Shown: positions 38,342 through 47,505, counted from the first letter of the stretch. The stretch is DNA of 64,000 bases from Aridibaculum aurantiacum (GCF_017355875.1 NZ_JAFEWC010000003.1:315001-379000), one strand, 5' to 3'. Program-made: numbers and translations. The notes: a model not told the origin generated them from the letters alone.

Positions 38342-39379
38342 TTACGGCTGCTTAAAACGCGGATCTGCAATAAAGGTAGAGTCGGTGAGGGTGTACAAGA
38401 AAGCTTTCAACTGCCCAATCTCGAAGTTGCTCAGCGGGATCTTATTCTTCACCAGCGGGTCGGTTGTAGGTCCGTTGACTACACCATTACGATAATGATC
38501 CATCACATGATCAAGTGTTATAAACCTGCCGTCGTGGCCATACGGGAAGGTAAGCTGCACATTTCGCAGGCTTGGCACCTGGAACTTGAGCGAATCAGCA
38601 GGATTGCGTGTAATGATCATCCTGCCATAATCATTTATGGTAGGATCTACCGGTAGGCCGGTATTTCTAAAATTGAAATCAGTAAAGAATGGTTCTTTGT
38701 GACAGCTAACACATTTCGCTTTAAAGATGTCATACCCTAAACCTTCTGCAAGGTTGAAGGTATACTCACCGCGTTTCATTTTATCGTAGCGGCTATTGCT
38801 GCTTACCATCATCAGCATGAACTGGCTGAGCGCCTTGGTCATTCTTTCGGTATTGATGGTCTCGTCGCCAAAAGCTGCTTTGAACATGGACCTGTAAGTA
38901 CCGTCTGCCCGTAGTTTATTCAGAACATTCTCTATGGTTTCAGCCATTTCATTTGTAGCGGTAATTGGCGCCAGTGGCTGCAGGTCAAGGTGTACAATGC
39001 CGCCATCGTACATGAAGTTGTTGCGCCATGCCAGGTTGTACAATCCATGCGCGTTGCGCGTGGTAAACGTATTGTCAAAGCCGTGGCTAAAGTTGTGATC
39101 GAAAGTTGCAAAGGCTGCAAATTGCTGGTGGCAACTGGCGCAGGGGAAGTTTCCATCTTTACTTAATCTGCCATCGTAAAAAAGTTTCCTGCCTAACTCA
39201 AAACCCTGGTTGGTGATTGGATTTGCGCCGAAGTTATAAGCAGGTTCTGGCCATCCCGCTGGTGTTTTGAAAACCATGGGAGTAGCAGCAGGCGTAGCAT
39301 CAGTTTTTTTACAAGCCTCAATTGCAAAGAAGCCTGCAGCTACAAAAGCAAAAAACAATATGGAAATGGCTCTCTTCAT
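38342..39379 (-). CDS. Di-heme cytochrome c peroxidase of the MauG/MbnH type
   Basis: A 345-residue exported protein with two c-heme motifs, Cys80-Ala-Ser-Cys83-His84 and Cys223-Val-Ser-Cys226-His227, in the arrangement of bacterial di-heme peroxidases. The N-terminus is a signal with Cys near residue 23 (IEACKK), possibly a lipoprotein. The gene starts on the last base of the MbnP-type gene (TAATG), so translation is coupled. That pairing is typical of MbnH, a MauG-like enzyme that oxidises a Trp of its MbnP partner to kynurenine to form a copper site. A general H2O2-reducing peroxidase is the alternative. Confidence 0.87.
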   Translation of the reverse strand: MKRAISILFFAFVAAGFFAIEACKKTDATPAATPMVFKTPAGWPEPAYNFGANPITNQGFELGRKLFYDGRLSKDGNFPCASCHQQFAAFATFDHNFSHGFDNTFTTRNAHGLYNLAWRNNFMYDGGIVHLDLQPLAPITATNEMAETIENVLNKLRADGTYRSMFKAAFGDETINTERMTKALSQFMLMMVSSNSRYDKMKRGEYTFNLAEGLGYDIFKAKCVSCHKEPFFTDFNFRNTGLPVDPTINDYGRMIITRNPADSLKFQVPSLRNVQLTFPYGHDGRFITLDHVMDHYRNGVVNGPTTDPLVKNKIPLSNFEIGQLKAFLYTLTDSTFIADPRFKQP

Positions 39380-40125
39380 TAATTGTTTACTGCTACAATT
39401 TTAAACATCCTGCTATAGTTGTCGGCAAATTTAACGGCAAGTGTACCGGGTGAATGACAAAGCGGGTTGCTGGCGATCGGTAGATCGTGTACGCCTTGAA
39501 ACCAGGTGCTGGCATCAGCTTCTATAACTATTTCGCTCACCTTATTTTTTGATAGATGGATCATGCTACCTGCCGGTAGAGCAAGATCAATTCTTCTTGT
39601 AGCGTTTTCACCTGTTCTAAAACCCCCAATATGCAGGCTAAGGCTATTTGCAGGTGCTGGAGAAACAGGTGATGTTCCTTCCAGCTTCGCCATTACATAG
39701 CCACTGTTCCATGTCCAGAACATGCCTTTTACAGGATCAAGATCGCCGGATTGTGTGCCGCTTACATTGCGAACACTGTCTACTCCCAATAAAAATGAGA
39801 AACCGCTGAAATGATTGCGAGGCAGATTAATGGTAAACGATTTGGTGGATGCATTGGCTTCGTCAACTAATCTATATTCATTTACTGCTGCAGTGCTGCC
39901 AGCACCTTCAGGAAGAACAATGTTGGATACATAATATTTAAAAGCTGATAATGTATAGTTCTCTCCAAAGCTGTTTTGGTACGTATTACCTAGCTGCATA
40001 TCCTGGCTGCCTACTTTGTGCCTGAAGGTTACCTTTAGCTGGTACGTATCTTCAGGAGAGGTTACAGAGGGTTTGCAGCTCCACAACATCACTACAAACA
40101 GTAATAAATAAAGTATTTGCTTCAT
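39379..40125 (-). CDS. MbnP-family copper-binding lipoprotein
   Basis: A 248-residue lipoprotein (MKQILYLLLFVVMLWSC, Cys at 17). The family pattern is visible: VTFRHKVGSQDMQLGNTYQ near residue 30, YTLSAFKYYVSNIVLPEG, FSFLLGVDSVRN, and GMFWTWNSGYVMAKLEG with Trp137 and Trp139, one of which corresponds to the conserved Trp of the family. It would bind copper in the periplasm or outer membrane after its Trp is modified by the coupled di-heme enzyme. The ATG at 40125 overlaps the arfB stop (TGATG); a GTG three bases upstream is less likely. Confidence 0.82.
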   Translation of the reverse strand: MKQILYLLLFVVMLWSCKPSVTSPEDTYQLKVTFRHKVGSQDMQLGNTYQNSFGENYTLSAFKYYVSNIVLPEGAGSTAAVNEYRLVDEANASTKSFTINLPRNHFSGFSFLLGVDSVRNVSGTQSGDLDPVKGMFWTWNSGYVMAKLEGTSPVSPAPANSLSLHIGGFRTGENATRRIDLALPAGSMIHLSKNKVSEIVIEADASTWFQGVHDLPIASNPLCHSPGTLAVKFADNYSRMFKIVAVNN

Positions 40126-40532
40126 CACAAATCAGAGAGGCGGATCTTACGCCTGTTGTTTTTAATGTCGGATTTCACTTTTTTGTTTTCCACCCGGCGC
40201 TCTTTAGCAGCCTTCGATGGTTTAGTAGCAATGCGTGTCTTCTTCTTTACAAGCGCCTGCTCTACTAAATGATTCATTTTCTCTACAACCTGCTGCTTAT
40301 TGCCTAGCTGCGTTCTTTCCGTTTGCGATTTTACCAGTAAAAGACCATCAGAAGTGATCTTGTTTCCAAGTTTCTCAATTATTTGGCGTTTCTGCTCGTC
40401 ATTCACCTTGGTTGAAGCCATAATGTCCCAGCGTCCTTCCACCATGGTTTCTACCTTGTTTACATTCTGGCCTCCTTTGCCGCCACTTCGTGCCGTGGAG
40501 AAAACGATTTCCTCTATTAAATTTACCTTCAT
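40125..40532 (-). CDS. arfB: Alternative ribosome-rescue factor ArfB-like hydrolase
   Basis: A 135-residue protein with the class-I release-factor catalytic motif GGQ at residues 20-22 (RSGGKGGQNVNK) and a very basic C-terminal tail (KPSKAAKERRVENKK and NNRRKIRLSDL) that in ArfB enters the mRNA channel of stalled ribosomes. It lacks a codon-recognition domain. It releases the peptide from ribosomes stalled without a stop codon. The ATG at 40532 gives the family start MKVNLIEEIVF; the frame is open further upstream. It is the first gene of an operon with mbnP and the di-heme enzyme, joined by TGATG and TAATG overlaps, an unexpected partnership. Confidence 0.88.
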   Translation of the reverse strand: MKVNLIEEIVFSTARSGGKGGQNVNKVETMVEGRWDIMASTKVNDEQKRQIIEKLGNKITSDGLLLVKSQTERTQLGNKQQVVEKMNHLVEQALVKKKTRIATKPSKAAKERRVENKKVKSDIKNNRRKIRLSDL

Positions 40533-40577
40533 CCACCTAAAGTTACTACGGAAATACACTTTAGAAAGTTTTAGCGC

Positions 40578-41030
40578 ATGAGAGCAGTTATACAAAGAGT
40601 ATCAGAAGCATCGGTTACAGTAGATGGAACAGTTACAGGAAGTATTGGCAATGGCCTTTTGGTACTGGCAGGTTTTGAAGATGCAGATACAAAAGACGAC
40701 CTGGAATGGCTGGCAGGTAAAATCGTGCAGATGCGCATTTTTAATGACGAAGAAGGTGTAATGAATAAGAGCCTGCTGGATGTTGGTGGCGACATCTTAC
40801 TGGTGAGCCAGTTCACCCTGCATGCAAGCACAAGAAAAGGGAACCGTCCTTCTTACATACGTGCTTCCAAACCACCGGTAGCTATTCCTCTGTACGAGCA
40901 GTTCATCAAAATGCTGGAAACCTCAGCAAATAAAAAGATTGAAACCGGCATTTTTGGTGCAGATATGAAAGTGCGCCTGCTAAATGATGGTCCTGTAACG
41001 ATAGTGATGGATACTAAAAACAAAGAGTAA
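40578..41030 (+). CDS. dtd: D-aminoacyl-tRNA deacylase
   Basis: A 150-residue cytoplasmic enzyme that frees tRNA from wrongly attached D-amino acids. [17 protein letters not shown] at the start, the active-site SQFTLHA segment and the NDGPVTI motif (Gly-Pro motif) near the C-terminus are all present and full length. It is divergent from arfB with 45 bp between starts and is followed after 14 bp by a MazG-type gene, so the two are probably cotranscribed. Confidence 0.96.
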   Translation: MRAVIQRVSEASVTVDGTVTGSIGNGLLVLAGFEDADTKDDLEWLAGKIVQMRIFNDEEGVMNKSLLDVGGDILLVSQFTLHASTRKGNRPSYIRASKPPVAIPLYEQFIKMLETSANKKIETGIFGADMKVRLLNDGPVTIVMDTKNKE

Positions 41031-41044
41031 CGAAACAAAATAAT

Positions 41045-41407
41045 ATGAGTACTGAAACTGGTATGACCATAGCTGAGCTGCAGGCAAAGGTGGATGAATG
41101 GATAAAAACGATTGGCGTAAAATATTTTGGTGAACTAACCAACCTGGGGATATTGATGGAAGAAGTAGGGGAGTTGAGCCGTCTGATGGTGCGGAAGTAT
41201 GGCGAACAAAGCATGAAAGGCAGCGAAGAATCTAAAGATATAGCTGATGAAATGGCGGATGTGCTGTGGGTGCTGGTATGCCTGGCCAACCAAACAGGGG
41301 TAGACCTGACAGCTGCTATTCATAAGAACTTTGAGAAGAAAACAAGCCGCGATAAGCTGCGTCACATCAATAACGAAAAGTTGCACGACCCAAAAAAAAG
41401 CCAGTAA
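41045..41407 (+). CDS. MazG-type nucleotide pyrophosphohydrolase
   Basis: A 120-residue all-alpha NTP pyrophosphohydrolase. The metal-binding signature is complete: EEVGELSRLMVRK for the first ExxE pair and ADEMADVLWVL for the ExxD pair. It probably hydrolyses non-standard or damaged NTPs to NMP and pyrophosphate. It is a short single-domain form, unlike the two-domain E. coli MazG. It lies 14 bp after dtd, and both may act in quality control. Confidence 0.88.
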   Translation: MSTETGMTIAELQAKVDEWIKTIGVKYFGELTNLGILMEEVGELSRLMVRKYGEQSMKGSEESKDIADEMADVLWVLVCLANQTGVDLTAAIHKNFEKKTSRDKLRHINNEKLHDPKKSQ

Positions 41408-41525
41408 TGACGGGCTTTTCAGCATCATTTTGGGAAAATTTTCCCGCTCCGGAAAATATGCAACTACTTCTAACGTTAATACATCAAGATTATTTGTGTA
41501 ATCAACAAATAAAAATCAGAAAATT

Positions 41526-41771
41526 ATGTTTTCCCCTTTACTGAACATCTTATCGCAATATGCCGGAGCTGTTTTGGTAGGTGTAATTGTGGGCTTGATC
41601 TTTAAAGCATATTTTGCATCCAAGGTTCATAATAAAATAAAGAACTACCAGGGCGAGATCGTGAAGAGCCATGCGAAAATACTTGAACTGGAAGCACTGA
41701 ATTACCGGCTGGAGTCGCAACTTAAAAACGCAGAGAAATCTTTTTCTAACGAAAGAGCGATTGCGAGCTAG
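41526..41771 (+). CDS. Small membrane protein with coiled coil, unknown function
   Basis: An 81-residue protein with one membrane segment (residues about 8-28, ending KAYFASK) followed by a predicted coiled coil (EIVKSHAKILELEALNYRLE). Not recognised. The shape recalls small membrane anchors with a cytoplasmic coiled tail. It stands alone between the MazG-type gene and glyS; the protein-like composition and a clear ATG support it as a real gene. Confidence 0.6.
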   Translation: MFSPLLNILSQYAGAVLVGVIVGLIFKAYFASKVHNKIKNYQGEIVKSHAKILELEALNYRLESQLKNAEKSFSNERAIAS

Positions 41772-41956
41772 TGAATTGCCACTAAATTCCATTTAGGTCA
41801 TTAAATAATGACATAGCTCTTTTCTGCCCTAAACCCACTTCTCTTTTTCACATTTGTTTTGCTTTTTAGCCAACCAGTTTTGGCTTGTGTTCTGCTTGAT
41901 TGTTTAGCTGTACCCTCCTCTCATTTTCCCTTTTTTCCTGTAGGTTTGCCGGCATT

Positions 41957-43423
41957 ATGAGCACGACAACCGAGAATAAATTCCAGGAGATCATATCCCA
42001 CGCAAAAGAATATGGTTTTGTTTTTCAAAGCAGCGAAATATACGATGGCTTGAGTGCTGTTTATGACTACGGTCCTTATGGTAGCGAGCTGAAGAAAAAC
42101 ATCCGCGACTACTGGTGGAAGTCGATGACACAGATGCACGAGAACATTGTAGGTCTTGATGCCGCCATTTTTATGCACCCGCTTACGTGGAAAGCGAGTG
42201 GCCACGTTGATAACTTCAGCGACCCGATGATTGATAACAAGGATAGCAACAAGCGCTACCGTGTAGATCATTTAATAGAAGGCCTTGCCGATACGCTTCG
42301 CGAAGAAGGCAAAAAAGAAGAGGCTACTGCACTCATCAATAAGATGGACCAGCTACTGGCTGCGGAAGATTTCATAGCACTGAAAGAGTTACTTATTTCC
42401 AATAACATAAAATGCGCTATCAGCGGCACTGCTAACTGGACTGACATTCGCCAGTTCAACCTGATGTTCTCTACCGAAATGGGTAGTGTGGCAGAAGAAG
42501 CCAATACCATTTACCTGCGACCGGAAACAGCTCAGGGTATCTTCGTGAACTTTTTAAATGTGCAGAAGACTGCAAGGATGAAGATCCCATTTGGAATTGC
42601 ACAAACAGGTAAGGCATTCAGAAATGAAATTGTTGCCCGCCAGTTCATTTTCCGTATGCGCGAATTCGAGCAAATGGAAATGCAATTCTTTGTTCGCCCT
42701 GGCACACAGAAAGAGTGGTACGAATACTGGAAAGAAGCAAGACTGCAATGGCACCTGAGCCTTGGTTTACCTGCTGAAAAGTATCGCTACCACGACCACG
42801 TAAAGCTGGCGCATTATGCCGATGCTGCACTGGATATAGAATATGAATTTCCGTTTGGTTTTAAAGAAGTAGAAGGTATCCATTCTCGTACAGATTTCGA
42901 CCTGAAGAACCACCAGCTGCTAAGCGGTAAGAAGATGCAGTACTTTGACAATGATATTGATCCTGCTACCAATAAGCCGTACGGTAATTACATTCCTTAC
43001 GTAGTAGAAACATCTATAGGTTTAGACAGGATGTTTTTGCTAATACTCAGCCATAGCTTTGCCGAAGAGAAATGGACAAAAGAAGATGGCAAGGAAGATA
43101 GCCGCGTAGTACTTCGCATTCCTGCTAAGATCGCTCCTCTGAAGCTGGCCATTCTTCCATTGGTGAAGAAAGATGGACTACCGGAAATAGCTCGTGAGAT
43201 AATGAATGACTGTAAAGGTTCGTTCCGTTGTTTTTACGAAGAAAAAGATACTATAGGAAAACGCTACAGGCGCATGGATGCTATCGGTACGCCTTTCTGT
43301 ATCACCATCGATCATCAAACCAAAGAAGATCAAACAGTGACCATACGTTACAGGGATACGATGCAGCAAGAGCGTATACCACTTGCACAGGTAAAAGAAA
43401 AAGTGTTAGCAGCAACTTTATAA
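41957..43423 (+). CDS. glyS: Glycine-tRNA ligase
   Basis: Class II glycyl-tRNA synthetase of the single-chain alpha2 type, 488 residues. Motif 1 region YGPYGSELKKNIRDYWWKSM, then the glycine-specific YLRPETAQGIFVNF, motif 2 GKAFRNEIVARQFIFRMREF and the motif 3 segment ETSIGLDRMFLLIL are present, followed by an anticodon-binding domain (KIAPLKLAILPLVKKDG). The ATG at 41957 gives the family start; the frame is open to about 41900 without homology. About 90 residues of insertion lie between motif 1 and the glycine-binding loop, which is usual. Monocistronic, with its own terminator. Confidence 0.96.
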   Translation: MSTTTENKFQEIISHAKEYGFVFQSSEIYDGLSAVYDYGPYGSELKKNIRDYWWKSMTQMHENIVGLDAAIFMHPLTWKASGHVDNFSDPMIDNKDSNKRYRVDHLIEGLADTLREEGKKEEATALINKMDQLLAAEDFIALKELLISNNIKCAISGTANWTDIRQFNLMFSTEMGSVAEEANTIYLRPETAQGIFVNFLNVQKTARMKIPFGIAQTGKAFRNEIVARQFIFRMREFEQMEMQFFVRPGTQKEWYEYWKEARLQWHLSLGLPAEKYRYHDHVKLAHYADAALDIEYEFPFGFKEVEGIHSRTDFDLKNHQLLSGKKMQYFDNDIDPATNKPYGNYIPYVVETSIGLDRMFLLILSHSFAEEKWTKEDGKEDSRVVLRIPAKIAPLKLAILPLVKKDGLPEIAREIMNDCKGSFRCFYEEKDTIGKRYRRMDAIGTPFCITIDHQTKEDQTVTIRYRDTMQQERIPLAQVKEKVLAATL

Positions 43424-43427
43424 AAAG

Positions 43428-43453
43428 AAAAACCGGCCACTGAGCCGGTTTTT
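43428..43453 (+). terminator. Terminator after glyS
   Basis: A 10-bp stem (43428-43437 with 43444-43453, AAAAACCGGC and its complement) with a six-base loop lies 4 bp after the stop and ends in T. Confidence 0.9.
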
Positions 43454-43466
43454 TATTGTAGTAATC

Positions 43467-43871
43467 TTATTGCAAACTAGAGCTCATACTTCTCCGTCTT
43501 CTTCTCCTCCTCCTGTTGCGGCTGCGTTTCCATCTTTCATTATTATCAAAAAGTGCAACGGTGGCAAATGCTACATAGGCAACTGCAAAAAGCGCATACA
43601 AAACCCACATCAGGTTGCCACCATCTTCGCGGAAGGTGACGGCTGCATAAAGAAATGCGGCGGCTTCAAAAAGAAAGAACGCACTGTCGCCGCTGGTAAA
43701 ATGTTTTTGAACCCACTTGTGCATGCCTGCCACCAGCAATACAGTAACTGCAAGCAACAGGTATAAACTAATGGAAATGCTGATGCCAGATTCAAACCAG
43801 TTGAAGCCTTGTAACAACAGTATAAATCCTGCAAAAAGGTGAGCCAGTTGTTTTAGTTTTTCTTTCTTCAT
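43467..43871 (-). CDS. Small four-segment membrane protein with poly-arginine tail
   Basis: A 134-residue protein with four hydrophobic segments (about 10-25, 32-50, 62-80, 86-106). The C-terminus is RNRRRRRRRRSMSSSLQ, a very basic tail after an acidic FDNNERWKR. No family was recognised. The tail would lie in the cytoplasm and could contact RNA or lipid head groups. It is 14 bp downstream of the reductase-like gene on the same strand, so the two may be cotranscribed. Confidence 0.6.
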   Translation of the reverse strand: MKKEKLKQLAHLFAGFILLLQGFNWFESGISISISLYLLLAVTVLLVAGMHKWVQKHFTSGDSAFFLFEAAAFLYAAVTFREDGGNLMWVLYALFAVAYVAFATVALFDNNERWKRSRNRRRRRRRRSMSSSLQ

Positions 43872-43885
43872 AGCACAGTTAGTTA

Positions 43886-44614
43886 TTAGCCATACAATTC
43901 AAGATGGATATCTTTTTTGTCGTAGCCATTTGCCAATATCCGTTCTTTGGCTTCGTCTACCATGTTCTTCCAGCCACATAGGTAGAAGTATGCCTGCGGG
44001 TGGTGTTCCTTGATGATCTCTTCGTATATGGCATGCACGTAACCACGGCGAACAAGCGAGTTTTCTTCTGGTTCACGTGAGAAAGTAGGAAGATAATAAT
44101 AATGTTGTAGATCTTCTTCCAGCCCCTTCAGCTCCTGGCCGTACAGGCAATCTGAAACATGGCGGCAACCAAACACCAGGTAGATATTTTTATGTGATAT
44201 GTTGAACCGGTTGATATGATGCACCATGCTTCTGAAAGGCGCAACACCAGTGCCGGTGCATATTAAGAACAGGTCCCGGTCAATATGTTCTGGCAAAACA
44301 AATACGCCTTGCGGGCCGCGCAGTAATAGCTCAGAACCTTCAGATATTTCATTGAAAAGATATGTAGTGCCAGCTCCTCCTTCTAGTAAAACAATGACCA
44401 ATTCTATGATATTGGTATCGTTGGGTGGCGAGGCTATAGAATAACTTCTCCAGCGTTTGTTTCGCTTCTCGTGGATGGGCAGGTCAAGGGTAACAAACTG
44501 GCCGGGCTTGAAATCAAAAACCTCTACTTCGGGTATTTGGATCCAAAACCGACGGGTATGAGCTGTTTCATCCAATATTTTGATGACTTTACCTGTGCGC
44601 CATGGTTCCAGCAT
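43886..44614 (-). CDS. Ferredoxin-NADP reductase-like flavoprotein
   Basis: A 242-residue oxidoreductase with an FAD-binding barrel (RWRSYSIASPPND, the RxYS motif; GGAGTTYLFNEI) and an NAD(P)-binding domain (ICTGTGVAPFRSMVHHI; VFGCRHVSDCLYGQEL; FYLCGWKNMVDEAKERI). It lacks an iron-sulfur domain and so is of the plain FNR type. Probable electron transfer between NAD(P)H and ferredoxin or flavodoxin; the partner is unknown. The ATG at 44614 gives the family start MLEPWRTGKV; the frame is open 42 bases upstream. Confidence 0.85.
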   Translation of the reverse strand: MLEPWRTGKVIKILDETAHTRRFWIQIPEVEVFDFKPGQFVTLDLPIHEKRNKRWRSYSIASPPNDTNIIELVIVLLEGGAGTTYLFNEISEGSELLLRGPQGVFVLPEHIDRDLFLICTGTGVAPFRSMVHHINRFNISHKNIYLVFGCRHVSDCLYGQELKGLEEDLQHYYYLPTFSREPEENSLVRRGYVHAIYEEIIKEHHPQAYFYLCGWKNMVDEAKERILANGYDKKDIHLELYG

Positions 44615-44765
44615 TTGTGTTTTTTTTTCTAAAGTACAACATAACAGCAACTGCACCTGTATTAATTCATGTCTTATTATAGGAGGTAGTTCGTTGTTAT
44701 TAGTAGGGGAAATCCGTAACTATAGCAGCACCGTAAACATCTGGTTCTAATAAAATAGATATCGA

Positions 44766-44773
44766 TATTTTTG
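44766..44773 (+). promoter_or_regulatory. -7 box before the BNR-repeat protein
   Basis: TATTTTTG fits TAnnTTTG, 24 bp before the chosen ATG at 44798. The -33 position has only a weak TGG. Confidence 0.4.
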
Positions 44774-44797
44774 AAAGCACATTATAACACAATTGAC

Positions 44798-47482
44798 ATG
44801 TACAAGTCTGCTAGGCTATTAACTTCTAAGCTGGGATTACTGGTAAGTTTTTCATTTTTGTTTTTTACGTTTTCTTGTTCTGATACAAAACCTCACCTGG
44901 GCGAACATGAGACAAAATCGGAGGCTGAAGGATTGCTTCACCAGGAGTTTTACATGACAAAAGATCCTGCACTTGGTTATATACCCATTGAGCGAAAGTT
45001 TGAAGGCGCACAGCAAACACTACAATTACTTAACACAAGCCGCACCAACAACTTTGTATGGCAGGAGCGTGGACCAAATAATATAGCTGGCCGTGTAAGA
45101 GCGGTACTGATTGATAGGCGTGATGGATCTGGTAATACAATTTTCGCCGGCGGCGTATCGGGTGGTTTGTGGAAGTGTACCAATTTCAAAACCAATCCTA
45201 CATGGGCATTAATATCTGACAGCTTACCCAATGTAGCCATAGGATGCATAGCACAGGATCCATCCAATCCCAATATCATGTATGCCGGTACTGGCGAAGG
45301 TTGGTTTAATGCAGATGCCATGCGCGGTAATGGCATTTTAAAAACTATCGATGGAGGTAATACATGGTTCCAGCTTCCATCTACGCGTAATTCTGTTTCA
45401 GGCAATTTCGATTATGTGCAGGATATTGAAGTTACATCTACTGGTGTGGTTTACGCAGCTACCAGGAGTATCACATTTTGCAACAACGGTGGCGTGTTAC
45501 GTTCTGTGGATGGTGGCAACACCTGGACCAGGTCAATTGGAACAATGGCCTCTACATGTGCAGACGCGGCCAACTATCGTGGTGCTGACCTGGAGGTTGC
45601 CAGCAATGGCGACCTATATGCTACCACCGGTTTTCAAAGCGGTTCTACCATCAACCTTGGTCGTATCTGGAAATCGCCGGCTTCGCTCGGTGCAGCACAA
45701 GGCACCGATGGTAACTGGACAGAAATAACACCAGCCGGAACATGGCGTAGGATAGAAATAGCAGTTGCGCCCAGCAATCCAAATGTTATCTATGCTCTCC
45801 TGCAGGCAGGTTCTAATAATGCAATCGGTGGATTAAGAAGAAGTGATGATGGCGGCGCCACCTGGTTTACGTTGCCTTTGCCTACCTGGTGCGACCAGGG
45901 ACAAACTTCTACTGATTTTACCCGTACGCAGGCCTGGTTCGACCTGATAGCGCAGGTGGATCCTAACAACCCGCAGGTGTGTTATATAGGCGGAGTAGAT
46001 ATTTTGAAAACTGTGGATGGTGGCACCAGCTGGCAGCAAATAACACAATGGGCGAATGGTTGTTCCGGCCTGCCTAATGTTCATGCCGACCAGCACGAGA
46101 TATTGTTCTTTGGCAATAGCAGCACCGAATTACTGGCTGCAAATGATGGTGGTATTTATTATTCCAGTACCGCCGGCCAAAGCTGGACATCACGGAACAA
46201 TAACTTTAATATCACCCAGTTTTATTCTATAGATCATCACCCACAGCAGACCAACTTTTTACTTGGCGGTACACAGGACAATGGAACGCTCAGGTTTACA
46301 TTGCCTAGTGTGAATACAGTAGCAGAGGTGTTTGGTGGAGATGGAGGATTTGCTCATATTGATCAAACCGATGGAGTTTTGCAGGTAGCATCAGCTACCG
46401 GTAATAACTACCGTGTATCGCGCAACAGCGGAGCTAGTTTCAATGTGGTGGTGCAAGGCGGAAGTAGTGCTACAGGTAGATTTATAAATCCTTCTGACTA
46501 CGATGATGAGAATGATATACTGGTAGCTGGGCACAATGCCAATACTATGGCTGTAGTAACGGGTATCGCAGGTCCGGGTAACCCGCAGGTAAACCAGGTA
46601 GCCATGCCTACACTCAATGGGCGGCAGATCTCTGCAGTAAAAGTAGATCCTAATGGTGGCGCTACAGGAACGGTTTGGATTGCCGGAAGTACAGCATCGA
46701 ATGCCAGTGCAGCTACATCGCCTAACTTGATAAAGCTTACTGCTGTACAAAGTCTTGCACCTACGGTTTTACATGGGCAAACGTTTTCAGCTGCGTTCTT
46801 GCCTGAAGGGTCGTATATATCTTGTATTGATGTAGAAACAGGAAATGCTGATCACGTAGTAATTACTATTTCCAATTATGGCGTACCAAGTGTATTGGAA
46901 AGTTTGGATGGTGGTGCCACATGGGCAAACGTGGAAGGAAACCTTCCTGATGTACCTGTGCGGTGGGTACTCATTGCTCCAAATAATGCACAGCTAAACG
47001 GGCCATCTGGCGGTACCGGCGGACTGATAGTAGGAACAGAACTAGGCGTGTGGACCACCACACAAACCAACGGGCCTGGTACCATTTGGTTGCCTAACAA
47101 CAGGCTATTCCCGCTTACAAGAGTTGATATGTTGAAGTACCGCAGGCTCGATAACCTTCTTTCGGCAGCAACCCACGGAAGAGGATTGTTTACTACCAAC
47201 ATTCCTTCTATTCCTACTTCGGTAAATACGGTAGCCAATACCAAAGGTTTTGTTGATTATGTTTCTGCAAACCAGCAGCACCTTTTCATTAAAACAGGAA
47301 CATTGACAGGAGTAAGAAATATCACCATAAATGTACTGGATGCAAAAGGAAGATTGGTGATGACAGAAAGAACGAATTATGCTCCAAAAACACTGGATAT
47401 AGGTAAACTAGCTCCAGGGATGTATGTGGTAAAGATCTATGGCGACAAGAAAGAAACATATACCCGCCAAATAGTAAAGTAA
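44798..47482 (+). CDS. BNR/sortilin-type propeller protein with T9SS domain
   Basis: An 894-residue exported protein. It has several BNR/Asp-box-like repeats (TIDGGNTWFQL near 195, SVDGGNTWTR near 243, SDDGGATWFTL, TVDGGTSWQQI, SLDGGATWANV) as in sortilin- and sialidase-like propellers, and a C-terminal T9SS domain (GVRNITINVLDAKGRLVM, GMYVVKIYGDK). The N-terminus is a signal with a lipoprotein-like end (FFTFSCSDTK). The ATG at 44798 was chosen over a TTG at 44771 for the signal. Function unknown; such propellers bind polymers or proteins. A terminator follows. Confidence 0.75.
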   Translation: MYKSARLLTSKLGLLVSFSFLFFTFSCSDTKPHLGEHETKSEAEGLLHQEFYMTKDPALGYIPIERKFEGAQQTLQLLNTSRTNNFVWQERGPNNIAGRVRAVLIDRRDGSGNTIFAGGVSGGLWKCTNFKTNPTWALISDSLPNVAIGCIAQDPSNPNIMYAGTGEGWFNADAMRGNGILKTIDGGNTWFQLPSTRNSVSGNFDYVQDIEVTSTGVVYAATRSITFCNNGGVLRSVDGGNTWTRSIGTMASTCADAANYRGADLEVASNGDLYATTGFQSGSTINLGRIWKSPASLGAAQGTDGNWTEITPAGTWRRIEIAVAPSNPNVIYALLQAGSNNAIGGLRRSDDGGATWFTLPLPTWCDQGQTSTDFTRTQAWFDLIAQVDPNNPQVCYIGGVDILKTVDGGTSWQQITQWANGCSGLPNVHADQHEILFFGNSSTELLAANDGGIYYSSTAGQSWTSRNNNFNITQFYSIDHHPQQTNFLLGGTQDNGTLRFTLPSVNTVAEVFGGDGGFAHIDQTDGVLQVASATGNNYRVSRNSGASFNVVVQGGSSATGRFINPSDYDDENDILVAGHNANTMAVVTGIAGPGNPQVNQVAMPTLNGRQISAVKVDPNGGATGTVWIAGSTASNASAATSPNLIKLTAVQSLAPTVLHGQTFSAAFLPEGSYISCIDVETGNADHVVITISNYGVPSVLESLDGGATWANVEGNLPDVPVRWVLIAPNNAQLNGPSGGTGGLIVGTELGVWTTTQTNGPGTIWLPNNRLFPLTRVDMLKYRRLDNLLSAATHGRGLFTTNIPSIPTSVNTVANTKGFVDYVSANQQHLFIKTGTLTGVRNITINVLDAKGRLVMTERTNYAPKTLDIGKLAPGMYVVKIYGDKKETYTRQIVK

Positions 47483-47505
47483 TGCTGAAACATCTGTAAA
47501 TTGCT

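Noticed and set aside
41772-41956. T-box or other leader RNA before glyS
   Set aside because: Only a 16-base palindrome (41797-41812) is seen; no T-box sequence or terminator/antiterminator pair.
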